Source: Spirochaetales bacterium
GTDB taxonomy: Bacteria > Spirochaetota > Spirochaetia > DSM-2461
Direction of reading: 5' to 3'
Assembly (NCBI GenBank): GCA_028532905.1
Contig: JAQQAM010000293.1
Coordinates: 1 to 38,563 of the forward strand
DNA: 38,563 bases
Below, piece after piece: positions 7,847-15,641 of this stretch. The position numbers and the translations under genes are program-made. The notes under the pieces are model-generated. The model saw only the letters and a program-made list of their open reading frames with translations, ran no database searches and had not been told where the DNA came from. The stretch's first letter is position 1; every line of letters starts with the position of its first letter.

Positions 7847-7875
7847 TCTTGCATTCCAACTGATAAGATTATAAT
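7847..7875 (+). promoter_or_regulatory. probable promoter of the GH130 gene
   Basis: A perfect TATAAT lies at 7870-7875, 18 bases before ATG 7894. A -35 could be TCTTGC (7847-7852, spacing 17) or TTGCAT (7849-7854, spacing 15). CAGGAG lies between the -10 and the ATG. The preceding short hairpins (for example CCGC-AAAA-GCGG, 7792-7803) may close the RimK operon. Confidence 0.5.
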
Positions 7876-7893
7876 TAGTCTCAGGAGAAATTT

Positions 7894-9363
7894 ATGGGTA
7901 TACAAATCAACCGTTTCGATAACCGTTTTTATCCTGACCCCCAGAGGGTTATTGCCCGCTTTTTCGTTGCCGGAGGGGATGAAAGAAGCAGACTTCTGAT
8001 TCAAAAGATCTTAAAATTGAGTGAAGAAGACTGCCAATCCCAGCTGAACAGAATTCTGACAACCTATGCAAACCGGCACAGAAATATAACAGCTGTATTC
8101 GAAAAGCATTTTACCAACATCATCCATTTTTTAAGGGATATCGGAGTGGATGAAAACTCCCTCTCCAGAGAGAAAAAACTGTTGGTCGGCTCCTATTTCA
8201 CACATGAGTACTCCATTGAATCCGCCGCTTTTTTCAATCCCTGCATTATGGAGGACCCCAACCAGGATCATCTGGAATCAGGTCAGAAACGGGTGATTGT
8301 CAGCTTCCGGGCCACCGGTGAGGGTCATATTTCGTCCATAGTCTTCAGAAGCGGAATCATTGACAGCCACAACAAACTGACTTTCAGAAAGACAAACGGT
8401 CTGGTGGAAATGCCGGATGTGATAAAAATGAGAGAGTACGATAAAAAGAAGTACATTGCCAAACTGGATGAACTGGATATACACAAGGATATCGTCGATC
8501 AGATTATGGACCGTCTGAACGATTTTTTTACCTTCGGAGATCTTCAGCGGAGTATTCACGAAAGCGTTAAGGAAGTGAAACTTTCGGTATCCAAAAAAAA
8601 TGTCGTTCAATCCCTCGTCTGGCTGGCAGATGCCCATTACGACATCACATTTTCAGAGGATACAACAATATCCGAGCGCGTTATCTTCCCCGTTTCCAGC
8701 TCCGAGCGGAACGGTATTGAAGACGCCCGTTTTGTCCGCTTCACAGGTGATGACGGACAGATCACCTATTATGCGACTTTTACGGCCTATAACGGCTTTG
8801 CTATCCTCCCGAAGATGCTGGAAACAAAGGATTTCTACCATTTCACCATCAGGCCCCTCCACGGTAAGTCCGCCCAGAACAAAGGGATGGCCCTCTTTCC
8901 CAGGAAAATCAGAGGTCAGTATGTCATGGTTTCCAGAAACGACGGCTACTGCAATTATCTTATGTATTCGGACAATCTCCTGACCTGGCAGGAAAGCATC
9001 AGGATTGAAGAACCTGAATACCCCTGGGAGTTTGTACAGATAGGCAACTGCGGCTCTCCGATTGAAACAGAAAAAGGCTGGCTCCTGGTCACCCACGGCG
9101 TGGGGGCCATGCGGGAATACTGCCTCGGACTGACTCTGCTGGATCTGGAACATCCTGAAAAAATCATATGCCAGTATGAAGAACCCATACTCATCCCCAA
9201 TGATGAAGAGCGGGAGGGATATGTGCCCAATGTGGTTTATTCCTGCGGCTCAATGGTTCACAATAATGAGTTGATTATCCCCTATGGAATGTCGGACTCC
9301 GCCTCATCCTTCGCCTCCCTCCATCTGGATGAGATACTGGCAAAAATGACAACAGGCCGCTAG
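7894..9363 (+). CDS. glycoside hydrolase/phosphorylase family 130 protein
   Basis: A 489-residue GH130 enzyme. An alpha-helical N-terminal region (about 1-100) precedes the five-bladed propeller, marked by AAFFNPCIMEDPNQ, VSFRATGEGHISSIVFRSG, GIEDARFVRF, GKSAQNKGMALFPRKI and GNCGSPIETEKGWLLVTHGVG. The GIEDARF Asp is at the position of the family's general acid. GH130 contains mannoside phosphorylases that release mannose 1-phosphate and also beta-1,2-mannosidases; I cannot separate the two because the phosphate-binding residues need alignment. It has its own promoter and CAGGAG site. It converges on a glycosyltransferase gene, the two stops sharing CTAG at 9360-9363. This pairing suggests that one enzyme builds and the other breaks a manno-oligosaccharide or storage glycan. 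Confidence 0.88.
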   Translation: MGIQINRFDNRFYPDPQRVIARFFVAGGDERSRLLIQKILKLSEEDCQSQLNRILTTYANRHRNITAVFEKHFTNIIHFLRDIGVDENSLSREKKLLVGSYFTHEYSIESAAFFNPCIMEDPNQDHLESGQKRVIVSFRATGEGHISSIVFRSGIIDSHNKLTFRKTNGLVEMPDVIKMREYDKKKYIAKLDELDIHKDIVDQIMDRLNDFFTFGDLQRSIHESVKEVKLSVSKKNVVQSLVWLADAHYDITFSEDTTISERVIFPVSSSERNGIEDARFVRFTGDDGQITYYATFTAYNGFAILPKMLETKDFYHFTIRPLHGKSAQNKGMALFPRKIRGQYVMVSRNDGYCNYLMYSDNLLTWQESIRIEEPEYPWEFVQIGNCGSPIETEKGWLLVTHGVGAMREYCLGLTLLDLEHPEKIICQYEEPILIPNDEEREGYVPNVVYSCGSMVHNNELIIPYGMSDSASSFASLHLDEILAKMTTGR

Positions 9364-11594
9364 AGGGTTAACTCATAGCAGGAGAGCACGGTCAGATGAG
9401 AAATCAGGTAGGCGATGGTACTTTCAGCCCCCTGATTCCTATTTACACCGTGCATCTTCAAAGCATCGTTGCAGCCCTTGGTTTCAAAATCGTACAAAGG
9501 GATTCTCAAATCGTTCTCTCCGAGGAACCAGCGGTATGATCTGAACATTTTATCCAGGTACTCCCTCTCCCTGGTAACCATAAAGGCCTGGTGATACATA
9601 AGCACCACCGACATGGCATCCAGGGGCTGCTGGTCAAATTCAGAACGCTCAGCACCTTTTGTATACCAGTTCTCACTGCCCACCAGGGACAGAGTCCCCT
9701 CCTTAAAAACCACACTCTCCAGAAACTGAAGGCTTTCCATGGCAATATCCTGTGTCTCCCTGTCGGAAGTGATTTCACAGGACTGAAGCAGAGCATAGGG
9801 AATGATGCCGTTATCATAGGTCAGAGCCGGTTCAAACCAGTGCCAGTCCTCCTTGTTATGATCAGAGTAACGGGAGAGTATCTTTGCCGTCAGACCTTTG
9901 AGAGTTCTGGCCATGCCCTCATCCCCCGGATACCGGTGAAGCCAGTGACACACACCGATAATCGTGTTGGCAATGCCTCTGAGAGAACTGAGGGAATCAA
10001 ACAGACCATAGGACTTCAAAAACAGTTCCCTGGACAGTTCTGAAAATGAATCACTGGGTACAGAGCGGACTACAAACCCCAATGCCCACACAGACCGTCC
10101 GAAGGCATCTTCTGATCCTGCGTCATCAAGATACTGCCTGTCATATCCCAGAAAATTGCGGATACTCCCGTCTTCCTTCTGCATATACTGAAGGAAGCTC
10201 AGATAGAAGGACATGAGTCTGAACGCTTCAGCATCCTTGACCTGCTGATAGGCCAGAGCTGCCATCAGCAACGCCCGGGCGTTATCATCCACACAGTAAC
10301 CGTCGTTCCATTTGGGAATATTGTATTTGGCATGCTGAAAGATACCTGTGGAATCCGTCATACGGCTCACATGGTCCAGATTAAAGGGGGGCAGAAGCAG
10401 AGGATTGACCGCCCACTCTTTCTCCTTTCCAGAGCTGTCCCGGACATAGGACTTCCTCACCAGGTCAGCCTGTTCCAGATACCGGCGGCCGATCTGAGGC
10501 CAGCTGGTCTCCTTACCGTATTCAAAGGCATTTGCCCTCAGAGCCTGCAGCTTTTCGGGATGATCCAGAAGATCTATAAGGAGTTCCGAGAGTCCTTGGG
10601 AATCGTTGAAATCAAAAAGAAGCCCCCTGTTTTCGGACAGTAGCTCCCTGGCATGCAGATAGGGAGTGGACAGGACTGCGGCCCCCGCTCCTACGGCATA
10701 GGAGAGAGTCCCGCTGGTAATCTGGGCTTCATTCAGGTATGGGGTAACATACAGATCAGTGGCCGACAGATAACCGAGAAGCTCATCTGTATCAACAAAC
10801 CGGTCATCAAAATAGACATTATCCTGAAGATTATTGTCATTCACCAGAAGCTTGAGGTAGTTTCTGTATTCTTCTCCTGAATGCCTGACCACACCCGGAT
10901 GGGTTTTCCCGAGAATAATATAAAGAAGTTCGGGGTGTTTTCCGACGACAGCGGGAAGGGCCTTGATAACAGTCTCCAGCCCTTTATTCCGGCTGAGCAG
11001 ACCGAAGGTGATCAGTGTTTTCCGCCCCAGAACATTGAAGCGTTTCTTCTCTTCCTGATTGCGGGTAAAATCATACTCTGGCACCCCATGGGGGATGACG
11101 GCGATTTTCTCTGCCGGGATGCCGTAAACCTCCTCCAGAATGCCGATGGCCAGACTGTTCATGACGATGATTTTTGAGGCTTTCTTCCCTATTTCTATGA
11201 TTATATTTTTTTCATTGTAGGAGGGATTCCTGAGAACCGTATGGAATATGACCATCAGGGGTACAGTGAGCTTGTGAATTAGAGGCAGAACGTACACACC
11301 GCTGTTTCCGCCGTAAATACCGAACTCATGCTGAAGCACACACACATCCGCATTGCTGAAATTGATGTATTTAACAGCCTTCATATAGTCTTTTGGAATA
11401 TTCTGATTTATCTGAAACTCTACCAGGGGAGGATAATCATAGCTCTGTCCCTGATCATTCATAGCCACCACATAGGCTTCTATTTTTTCAGATCTGCCGT
11501 CATTGTTATCCAGAAGAGACTGGATAAAATCATTTGTAAATGTAGCTATTCCGCATTCTCTGGGAGGATAATTACCAATACATGCAACTTTCAT
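9360..11594 (-). CDS. GT4-type glycosyltransferase with C-terminal helical (toroid-like) domain
   Basis: A 744-residue protein. Residues 1-380 form a GT-B glycosyltransferase: the N-terminal MKVACIGNYPPRECGIATFT, VLQHEFGIYGGNSG, the sugar-nucleotide half with ITFGLLSRNKGLETVIKAL, and TSGTLSYAVGAGAAVLSTPY. The second Glu of the usual EX7E motif is absent (EAQITSGTL), as I recall also for close relatives of this group. Residues about 400-744 (CVDDNARALLMAALAYQQ onward) are almost all helical and resemble an alpha/alpha-toroid fold of glycosidases. There is no membrane segment or signal peptide, so it should act in the cytoplasm. AGAGGGGAA precedes ATG 11594. It converges on the GH130 gene. Acceptor and donor are unknown; mannose from GDP-mannose is a guess from the partner. 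Confidence 0.85.
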   Translation of the reverse strand: MKVACIGNYPPRECGIATFTNDFIQSLLDNNDGRSEKIEAYVVAMNDQGQSYDYPPLVEFQINQNIPKDYMKAVKYINFSNADVCVLQHEFGIYGGNSGVYVLPLIHKLTVPLMVIFHTVLRNPSYNEKNIIIEIGKKASKIIVMNSLAIGILEEVYGIPAEKIAVIPHGVPEYDFTRNQEEKKRFNVLGRKTLITFGLLSRNKGLETVIKALPAVVGKHPELLYIILGKTHPGVVRHSGEEYRNYLKLLVNDNNLQDNVYFDDRFVDTDELLGYLSATDLYVTPYLNEAQITSGTLSYAVGAGAAVLSTPYLHARELLSENRGLLFDFNDSQGLSELLIDLLDHPEKLQALRANAFEYGKETSWPQIGRRYLEQADLVRKSYVRDSSGKEKEWAVNPLLLPPFNLDHVSRMTDSTGIFQHAKYNIPKWNDGYCVDDNARALLMAALAYQQVKDAEAFRLMSFYLSFLQYMQKEDGSIRNFLGYDRQYLDDAGSEDAFGRSVWALGFVVRSVPSDSFSELSRELFLKSYGLFDSLSSLRGIANTIIGVCHWLHRYPGDEGMARTLKGLTAKILSRYSDHNKEDWHWFEPALTYDNGIIPYALLQSCEITSDRETQDIAMESLQFLESVVFKEGTLSLVGSENWYTKGAERSEFDQQPLDAMSVVLMYHQAFMVTREREYLDKMFRSYRWFLGENDLRIPLYDFETKGCNDALKMHGVNRNQGAESTIAYLISHLTVLSCYELTL

Positions 11595-11627
11595 TGATTG
11601 TTCCCCTCTTTTAAAAAAGTGATTCTA

Positions 11628-11656
11628 ATTATAGTTCATCAAGAGATGAAAATAAA
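11628..11656 (-). promoter_or_regulatory. possible promoter of the glycosyltransferase gene
   Basis: A perfect TATAAT reads on the minus strand at 11628-11633, 33 bases before ATG 11594. The -35 at spacing 17 is TTTATT (11651-11656), which is poor. The -10 is the supporting evidence. Confidence 0.4.
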
Positions 11657-11678
11657 AAAAACAAGTTCACTATAGAAC
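11654..11678 (-). terminator. weak terminator after the epimerase gene
   Basis: On the minus strand GTTC-TATAGT-GAAC (11678-11665) is followed by TTG and a run of eight T (11661-11654), just after the epimerase stop at 11688. The stem is only 4 bp, so efficiency is doubtful, but the T run is clear. Confidence 0.4.
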
Positions 11679-11687
11679 AGCCATTTA

Positions 11688-12746
11688 TCACAGTCCGGCC
11701 CAGCCGAATCCCGGCCCCGGTCCGGGATACAGATATCCCTTTTTCAGCCGTACAGTTCCCGCGGCAGGATCACCTGTCAAACCAAGATGGCCATCGAGAT
11801 CTGCATACTGAATATTAGGGCGGCTGAGGGCAAAATGGAGCCCTGCAGAGATTCCCAGAGCCGATTCATCCATACAGCCGATCATTACGTCCATGCCTGC
11901 CGCCCTGGCCAGAGCATCCACCTGTATAGCCTCTGTCAGTCCTCCCACTTTCATCAGTTTTATATTCATCAGGTCGACAAGTCCTCTTTTAACCAGATGG
12001 AAAGCATCTCTGAGAGAAATAAGGCTTTCATCCGCCATGACAGGAGTGCTGGAAGCCCTGGTGACGACCCCCAGCAGCTCGGGCTGGTTTTTTGCGGTGG
12101 GCTGTTCAAACAGTTCGATATTGAGATGTTCCGATTTCTTCAGGAACAGGAGAGCGTCTTCAACACAGTACCCCTGGTTGGCATCAAAGCGGATATGAAT
12201 CTCACGGGGAAGCTCCCGCCGCATAGTGTCAAGGCGCTCCAGATCTTCCAGGACATCCCGGCCCCCTTTGATTTTAAGAATGGAGATATCCGACCGAACC
12301 AGCTCTTCTGCCTGCTCCAGGGTTTCCTGGACACCGCAGATTCCGATAGTGACACTGGTTCTGATTCTGTCTCTGTAGCCTCCCAGAATTTTCCACAGGG
12401 GGAGTCCCGCTTTTTTACCGACCAGATCCCAGAGAGCCATATCAACAGCAGCCCACAAACTGAAGCAGCCGGGAGTCTCTTTTTTCAGCTGCTTCATTAT
12501 CAGAGCCTTCCTGAAGGGATCTTTTTTCACAAAAGAAGGAAGAACTGCCGATCCCAGGGACAAAAGGTCTTTGACATATTCTCCTGTGACATGAGGATCC
12601 GGAGCGGCGCATCCCCATCCGTTCAACCCGCCGGCCTCAATACGGACCAGCAGATTCTCCGCTTTGTCAAAACTGTCATAGGCTACCTGATAGGGTTCCT
12701 TCAGGCGCATATCAAGGGGAATGATTTCGATGGCGTCTATTTTCAT
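11688..12746 (-). CDS. enolase-superfamily dipeptide epimerase/N-acyl-amino-acid racemase (DgcA-like)
   Basis: A 352-residue member of the muconate lactonizing enzyme subgroup of the enolase superfamily. The capping domain (1-125) is followed by the barrel with the catalytic KxK (Lys 158, Lys 160 in ISILKIKGG). Metal ligands are Asp 188 (RFDANQGY), Glu 214 (LFEQP) and Asp 239 (ADES); the opposing Lys is about 263 (NIKLMKVGG). The DLDG near the C-terminus is typical of dipeptide epimerases. Such enzymes invert L-Ala-D/L-Glu or related amino-acid derivatives. The start overlaps the DUF1611 stop by ATGA. A pathway described for D-glutamate uses a DUF1611 acetyltransferase (DgcN) with a racemase of this family (DgcA). 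That context favours an N-acyl-glutamate racemase as strongly as a dipeptide epimerase. Confidence 0.88.
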   Translation of the reverse strand: MKIDAIEIIPLDMRLKEPYQVAYDSFDKAENLLVRIEAGGLNGWGCAAPDPHVTGEYVKDLLSLGSAVLPSFVKKDPFRKALIMKQLKKETPGCFSLWAAVDMALWDLVGKKAGLPLWKILGGYRDRIRTSVTIGICGVQETLEQAEELVRSDISILKIKGGRDVLEDLERLDTMRRELPREIHIRFDANQGYCVEDALLFLKKSEHLNIELFEQPTAKNQPELLGVVTRASSTPVMADESLISLRDAFHLVKRGLVDLMNIKLMKVGGLTEAIQVDALARAAGMDVMIGCMDESALGISAGLHFALSRPNIQYADLDGHLGLTGDPAAGTVRLKKGYLYPGPGPGFGWAGL

Positions 12747-13804
12747 TTTTTCAGCTTCATCAAGAGGGGGACAAGGGCATCGGCCCCATGATACAGAGGG
12801 TCCAGAACCGGTCGGGCACAGGACTGCTCCACCTCTTTACAGACAGCATCGATTTGATCCCTGGGAATCCCTTCATGATTTATGGTAACTGCCACAACCG
12901 GTTTGTGAGAGAGAAACTCGGCAATATGTATCTGATCATTCAAAGAGTCCAGAGGGTAGCCCGGAAAGCCGTCATACTCCTTCCGGGAAGGGGCATGCTG
13001 CATGATGATTCCGTGGGGCCTGCCAGCCGCCAGGATCTCAAAACCTCCCGGATATCCGGGGTTCATCAGACTCCCCTGCCCCTCTATGACGGCAAAGTCC
13101 ATTTTTTTGTCTTCCCAGGCGGAACAGACGGCATGTTCCAGCTCTCCGCTGATATAATCGTTGAGAAGGGAATCCAGAATGATGCCGTATTCGGCTCCCT
13201 GCATCCAGGCGGTTTGTCCGGTTCCGATCATCTCGGCGCTTTGTCCGGCTTTTCTCAGGGCATGAACCAGTATCCAGGCGGTTGTCCTTTTGCCAATGGC
13301 CGAGTCAGTCCCCATGGTGGCGATTCTGACAGAGCCGACAGATTCAATCTTTCCGGTAAAAGCATGCATCCGCCGGGAAGGGGGTTTCCGGATATCCCTG
13401 ATTTTTATATCTCCGGTTTCCAGATATTGACCGGCGGCAGGAAGATCGGAAATAAACTCATGCAGCCCGGAATCAACATTCAATCCGGCAGCCAGTGCAT
13501 CCAGGGCGGCTTTTTCCACAGCCTCATCCAGAAAGCCGCCGTCGGTGGCAATCCCCACAACGAAATGGGACAGTTGCAGTCCCTGTTCCCGGGACAGGGA
13601 AAGGGCTTCCGGCAGATCCCTGACAAGAGGAATGCCTCGGGCTTTGCCGTCCAGAACTTCGGCAGCATCCTGACCGGCCAGAGTGCTGTCGATTACGGAC
13701 AGCACATTATAGCGCTCAGTGAACCTCACCAGCCCGTGGGCGGTTTTTCCATAGGTCGAATCAAAGGCACCTTCACAATAAACCACAGCATTCACACGTT
13801 CCAT
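12743..13804 (-). CDS. DUF1611 protein (DgcN-like, P-loop)
   Basis: A 353-residue protein with the two-part DUF1611 layout. The N-terminal Rossmann-like domain (about 1-140) contains VVGIATDGGFLDEAVEKAAL and NVDSGLHEFISD. The C-terminal domain begins with a P-loop, GTDSAIGKRTT (165-175), and contains VIEGQGSLMNPGYPGGFEI, a stretch typical of the family. DgcN of marine bacteria, of this family, is reported to N-acetylate D-glutamate before racemisation. The racemase candidate follows with a 4-base overlap, and a PLP enzyme precedes by 2 bases, so all three are one transcript. AAGGAGAT precedes ATG 13804. The reaction is inferred from family and neighbours, not proven by residues seen here. Confidence 0.85.
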   Translation of the reverse strand: MERVNAVVYCEGAFDSTYGKTAHGLVRFTERYNVLSVIDSTLAGQDAAEVLDGKARGIPLVRDLPEALSLSREQGLQLSHFVVGIATDGGFLDEAVEKAALDALAAGLNVDSGLHEFISDLPAAGQYLETGDIKIRDIRKPPSRRMHAFTGKIESVGSVRIATMGTDSAIGKRTTAWILVHALRKAGQSAEMIGTGQTAWMQGAEYGIILDSLLNDYISGELEHAVCSAWEDKKMDFAVIEGQGSLMNPGYPGGFEILAAGRPHGIIMQHAPSRKEYDGFPGYPLDSLNDQIHIAEFLSHKPVVAVTINHEGIPRDQIDAVCKEVEQSCARPVLDPLYHGADALVPLLMKLKK

Positions 13805-13806
13805 TC

Positions 13807-14892
13807 TTATCTCCTTCCTGTGAGAACAACGACGTACCGGTCCCCGGGCAGTGCGTTTTTCTGATGATAATCTGTCAAAGCAATCAATCCAGCCGTGGAC
13901 GCCGGCAGAACAGAGAGGCCTTCATTTTTCTTAATAAAACTGGAAAAATAAATCATCTTCCTGTCGCTGCCTTCTCCGGCCCATCCCTTAGTGTCGAGAA
14001 TGGCATTGAGAGCCTGATCGCCATCAATGGAGTGCCAGTTGATTAAAGGTTCATTCACGGCAGATTCCCTGATTGCTGCCGGTTCAAGATCTTCACAGGA
14101 GACCAGTCCTTTTGTAAAAGATGAGATAATTGGATTTTTTTTACTGCTGGACCCCGCAATCATTTTGGGAATCCTTGAGGTTTTTCCCCTGCGGTACAGC
14201 TGCTGGAACCCTCTGTAAATACCTGCCAGACAGGTTCCGTTGGATACTGGAACAGCCACTGCCGCCGGTGCATCCCTGAGTTCATCATATATTTCAAATG
14301 CAATTTCTCCATAGGCTTTAAGCTGTAATACGGTGTTCATTCCCCCGGGATTCCCGTCATAAAGATTGTTATCCAGGGCAAACTGACTGGACAGAGAGAC
14401 TGATTCTTCATAATCCGTCCCCTCCCTGATGATCACTGCCCCCAGAGCTGTCATCTCCTTCTCTCTTGACGAATGATAGGTGGCAGGAATGTATATACTG
14501 CATTTCAGACCGGCCAGTCTGGCGGCAAAGGCTACAGCAACACCATAATTGCCGCATGTGGCTGTACAGATCGTGTCATACCCGCGTCTGAGGGCATCTT
14601 CCACCTGGGCGAAGGCAATCCGGTCCTTCTGAGTTCCCGAAGGATTGCCTCCCTCAAACTTGAAGTAGATTTGACGAAGTCCCGTTTCCCGCTCAATGTT
14701 CCGGGCTCTACTTAAAAGAGTATCCCCTACTTCAGAGGCAATAATGTCTTCATACAGCTCCAGCCTGGTATCAAGATCCAGGTTCAGATCTGATGCATAC
14801 TGCGTTCCTTCTGAAATATCATGTGCTACTGAATCAATCGATCCCTGAGCACTATCCATCATTTTATAAGGTCCATTATCATGGTATGTCAT
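13807..14892 (-). CDS. PLP-dependent enzyme, threonine synthase-like (fold type II)
   Basis: A 361-residue fold type II PLP enzyme. The cofactor Lys is at about 89 in KFEGGNPSGTQKDRIA, and the phosphate-binding or substrate loop follows as TATCGNYGVAVAFAARLAG. AVPVSNGTCLAGIYRGFQQL is the glycine-rich loop region. Related enzymes include threonine synthase and diaminopropionate ammonia-lyase; the exact reaction is not readable. It is encoded first in the operon with the DUF1611 and epimerase genes. The frame can be extended to a TTG at 14952, but that would lie upstream of the promoter at 14900-14928. ATG 14892 is exactly 7 bases after the -10 and has no ribosome-binding site, suggesting a leaderless mRNA; ATG 14862 is the alternative start. 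Confidence 0.85.
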   Translation of the reverse strand: MTYHDNGPYKMMDSAQGSIDSVAHDISEGTQYASDLNLDLDTRLELYEDIIASEVGDTLLSRARNIERETGLRQIYFKFEGGNPSGTQKDRIAFAQVEDALRRGYDTICTATCGNYGVAVAFAARLAGLKCSIYIPATYHSSREKEMTALGAVIIREGTDYEESVSLSSQFALDNNLYDGNPGGMNTVLQLKAYGEIAFEIYDELRDAPAAVAVPVSNGTCLAGIYRGFQQLYRRGKTSRIPKMIAGSSSKKNPIISSFTKGLVSCEDLEPAAIRESAVNEPLINWHSIDGDQALNAILDTKGWAGEGSDRKMIYFSSFIKKNEGLSVLPASTAGLIALTDYHQKNALPGDRYVVVLTGRR

Positions 14893-14899
14893 GAGGATC

Positions 14900-14928
14900 G
14901 TTATAGATCCGTATGACCCCTGAGTCAA
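14900..14928 (-). promoter_or_regulatory. promoter of the PLP/DUF1611/epimerase operon, abutting the ATG
   Basis: TTGACT (14923-14928) and TATAAC (14900-14905) are 17 bases apart on the minus strand, close to consensus. Only GATCCTC separates the -10 from ATG 14892, so transcription should begin at or within a base or two of the start codon. Confidence 0.7.
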
Positions 14929-15039
14929 GAATAAAAGTAAATATATTTGCAATTATTTTTATTTTTATTTTTTGACCCAAAGACCATATACACAGCCGCA
15001 GAAAAACACTATATTCTCTTCACTTTTATACCGAGGTCA

Positions 15040-15573
15040 ATGATGTTTGAAATTATGAAAATTGCAGGAATGATTCTGCTGCTGAGAATCGGGCAGGATA
15101 CACTTTTCCTAGCGAAAATCGATGCCTTCAACAGAGGGAATAAATACTACTCCCTGAGCATAAACTTTTTTGAAGCCATGTACGGCATAACCGTCATCAA
15201 AATAATCCTGGGTCTGATGCAGACAAACCCCTTTTATGTGGTGATTTACGGTGTCGGTTCGATTCTGGGAGGGCTTTTAAGCAGTGCGATAAAGAAGAAG
15301 CTGGATAAGAAACTCATCGGCCAAAGGCAGTACTATGCCAGGATTTCCCTTGAAAACGACCGGGACAGGTCCGAACTGATAAAAACTCTCTCGGACAATA
15401 ACTTTGATTTTACAATGTCCACCAGAGAATACCTGAACGGTAAAACCAGATTGATCATAGAAGGCTCTCTTGAAAACAGATCCAGAATGATCGAGCTGAA
15501 GGATATCCTCAGAGGACGTCCCGGAAAACATGTCACTTTTCTCCGTGCCGATGAAATTTATCTGCTGGAGTAG
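15040..15573 (+). CDS. UPF0316 family membrane protein (DUF5698 and DUF2179 domains)
   Basis: A protein of 177 residues with three hydrophobic segments in the first 90 residues (KIAGMILLLRIGQDTLFLAK, FFEAMYGITVIKIILGLMQ, FYVVIYGVGSILGGLLSSAI). A cytoplasmic DUF2179 ferredoxin-like domain follows (about 100-177). This is the layout of UPF0316 (YebE-like) proteins. Their role is unknown, though DUF2179 domains have been connected with nucleotide second-messenger binding. The frame is open from a TTG at 14947, but ATG 15040 (or 15043) follows CGAGGTCA and gives the normal length. It lies 68 bases before ktrB on the same strand and may be part of the potassium operon. Confidence 0.8.
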   Translation: MMFEIMKIAGMILLLRIGQDTLFLAKIDAFNRGNKYYSLSINFFEAMYGITVIKIILGLMQTNPFYVVIYGVGSILGGLLSSAIKKKLDKKLIGQRQYYARISLENDRDRSELIKTLSDNNFDFTMSTREYLNGKTRLIIEGSLENRSRMIELKDILRGRPGKHVTFLRADEIYLLE

Positions 15574-15641
15574 ATTATACTTCATAAGACCGTAGGAAAA
15601 GTCCGGCTTAAATAAATCGGACACTGTAAGGACAGGGGGCC

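Noticed and set aside
11787-12791. Plus-strand open frame of 334 codons opposite the epimerase gene
   Set aside because: Antisense to an enolase-superfamily gene with all catalytic residues; the translated sequence looks random.
12788-13864. Plus-strand open frame of 358 codons opposite the DUF1611 gene
   Set aside because: It lies wholly antisense to a well-supported gene, has no family motif and no good ribosome-binding site.
14893-14952. N-terminal extension of the PLP enzyme to a TTG at 14952
   Set aside because: The near-consensus promoter at 14900-14928 lies inside this extension, so it would not be transcribed from that promoter, and the added residues are unlike the family.
15601-15622. 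Hairpin GTCCG/CGGAC before ktrB as a riboswitch or terminator
   Set aside because: The stem is only 5 bp with a 12-base loop and no T run; the 68-base gap is too short for a ydaO-type c-di-AMP riboswitch, which was considered because such elements can control ktr genes.
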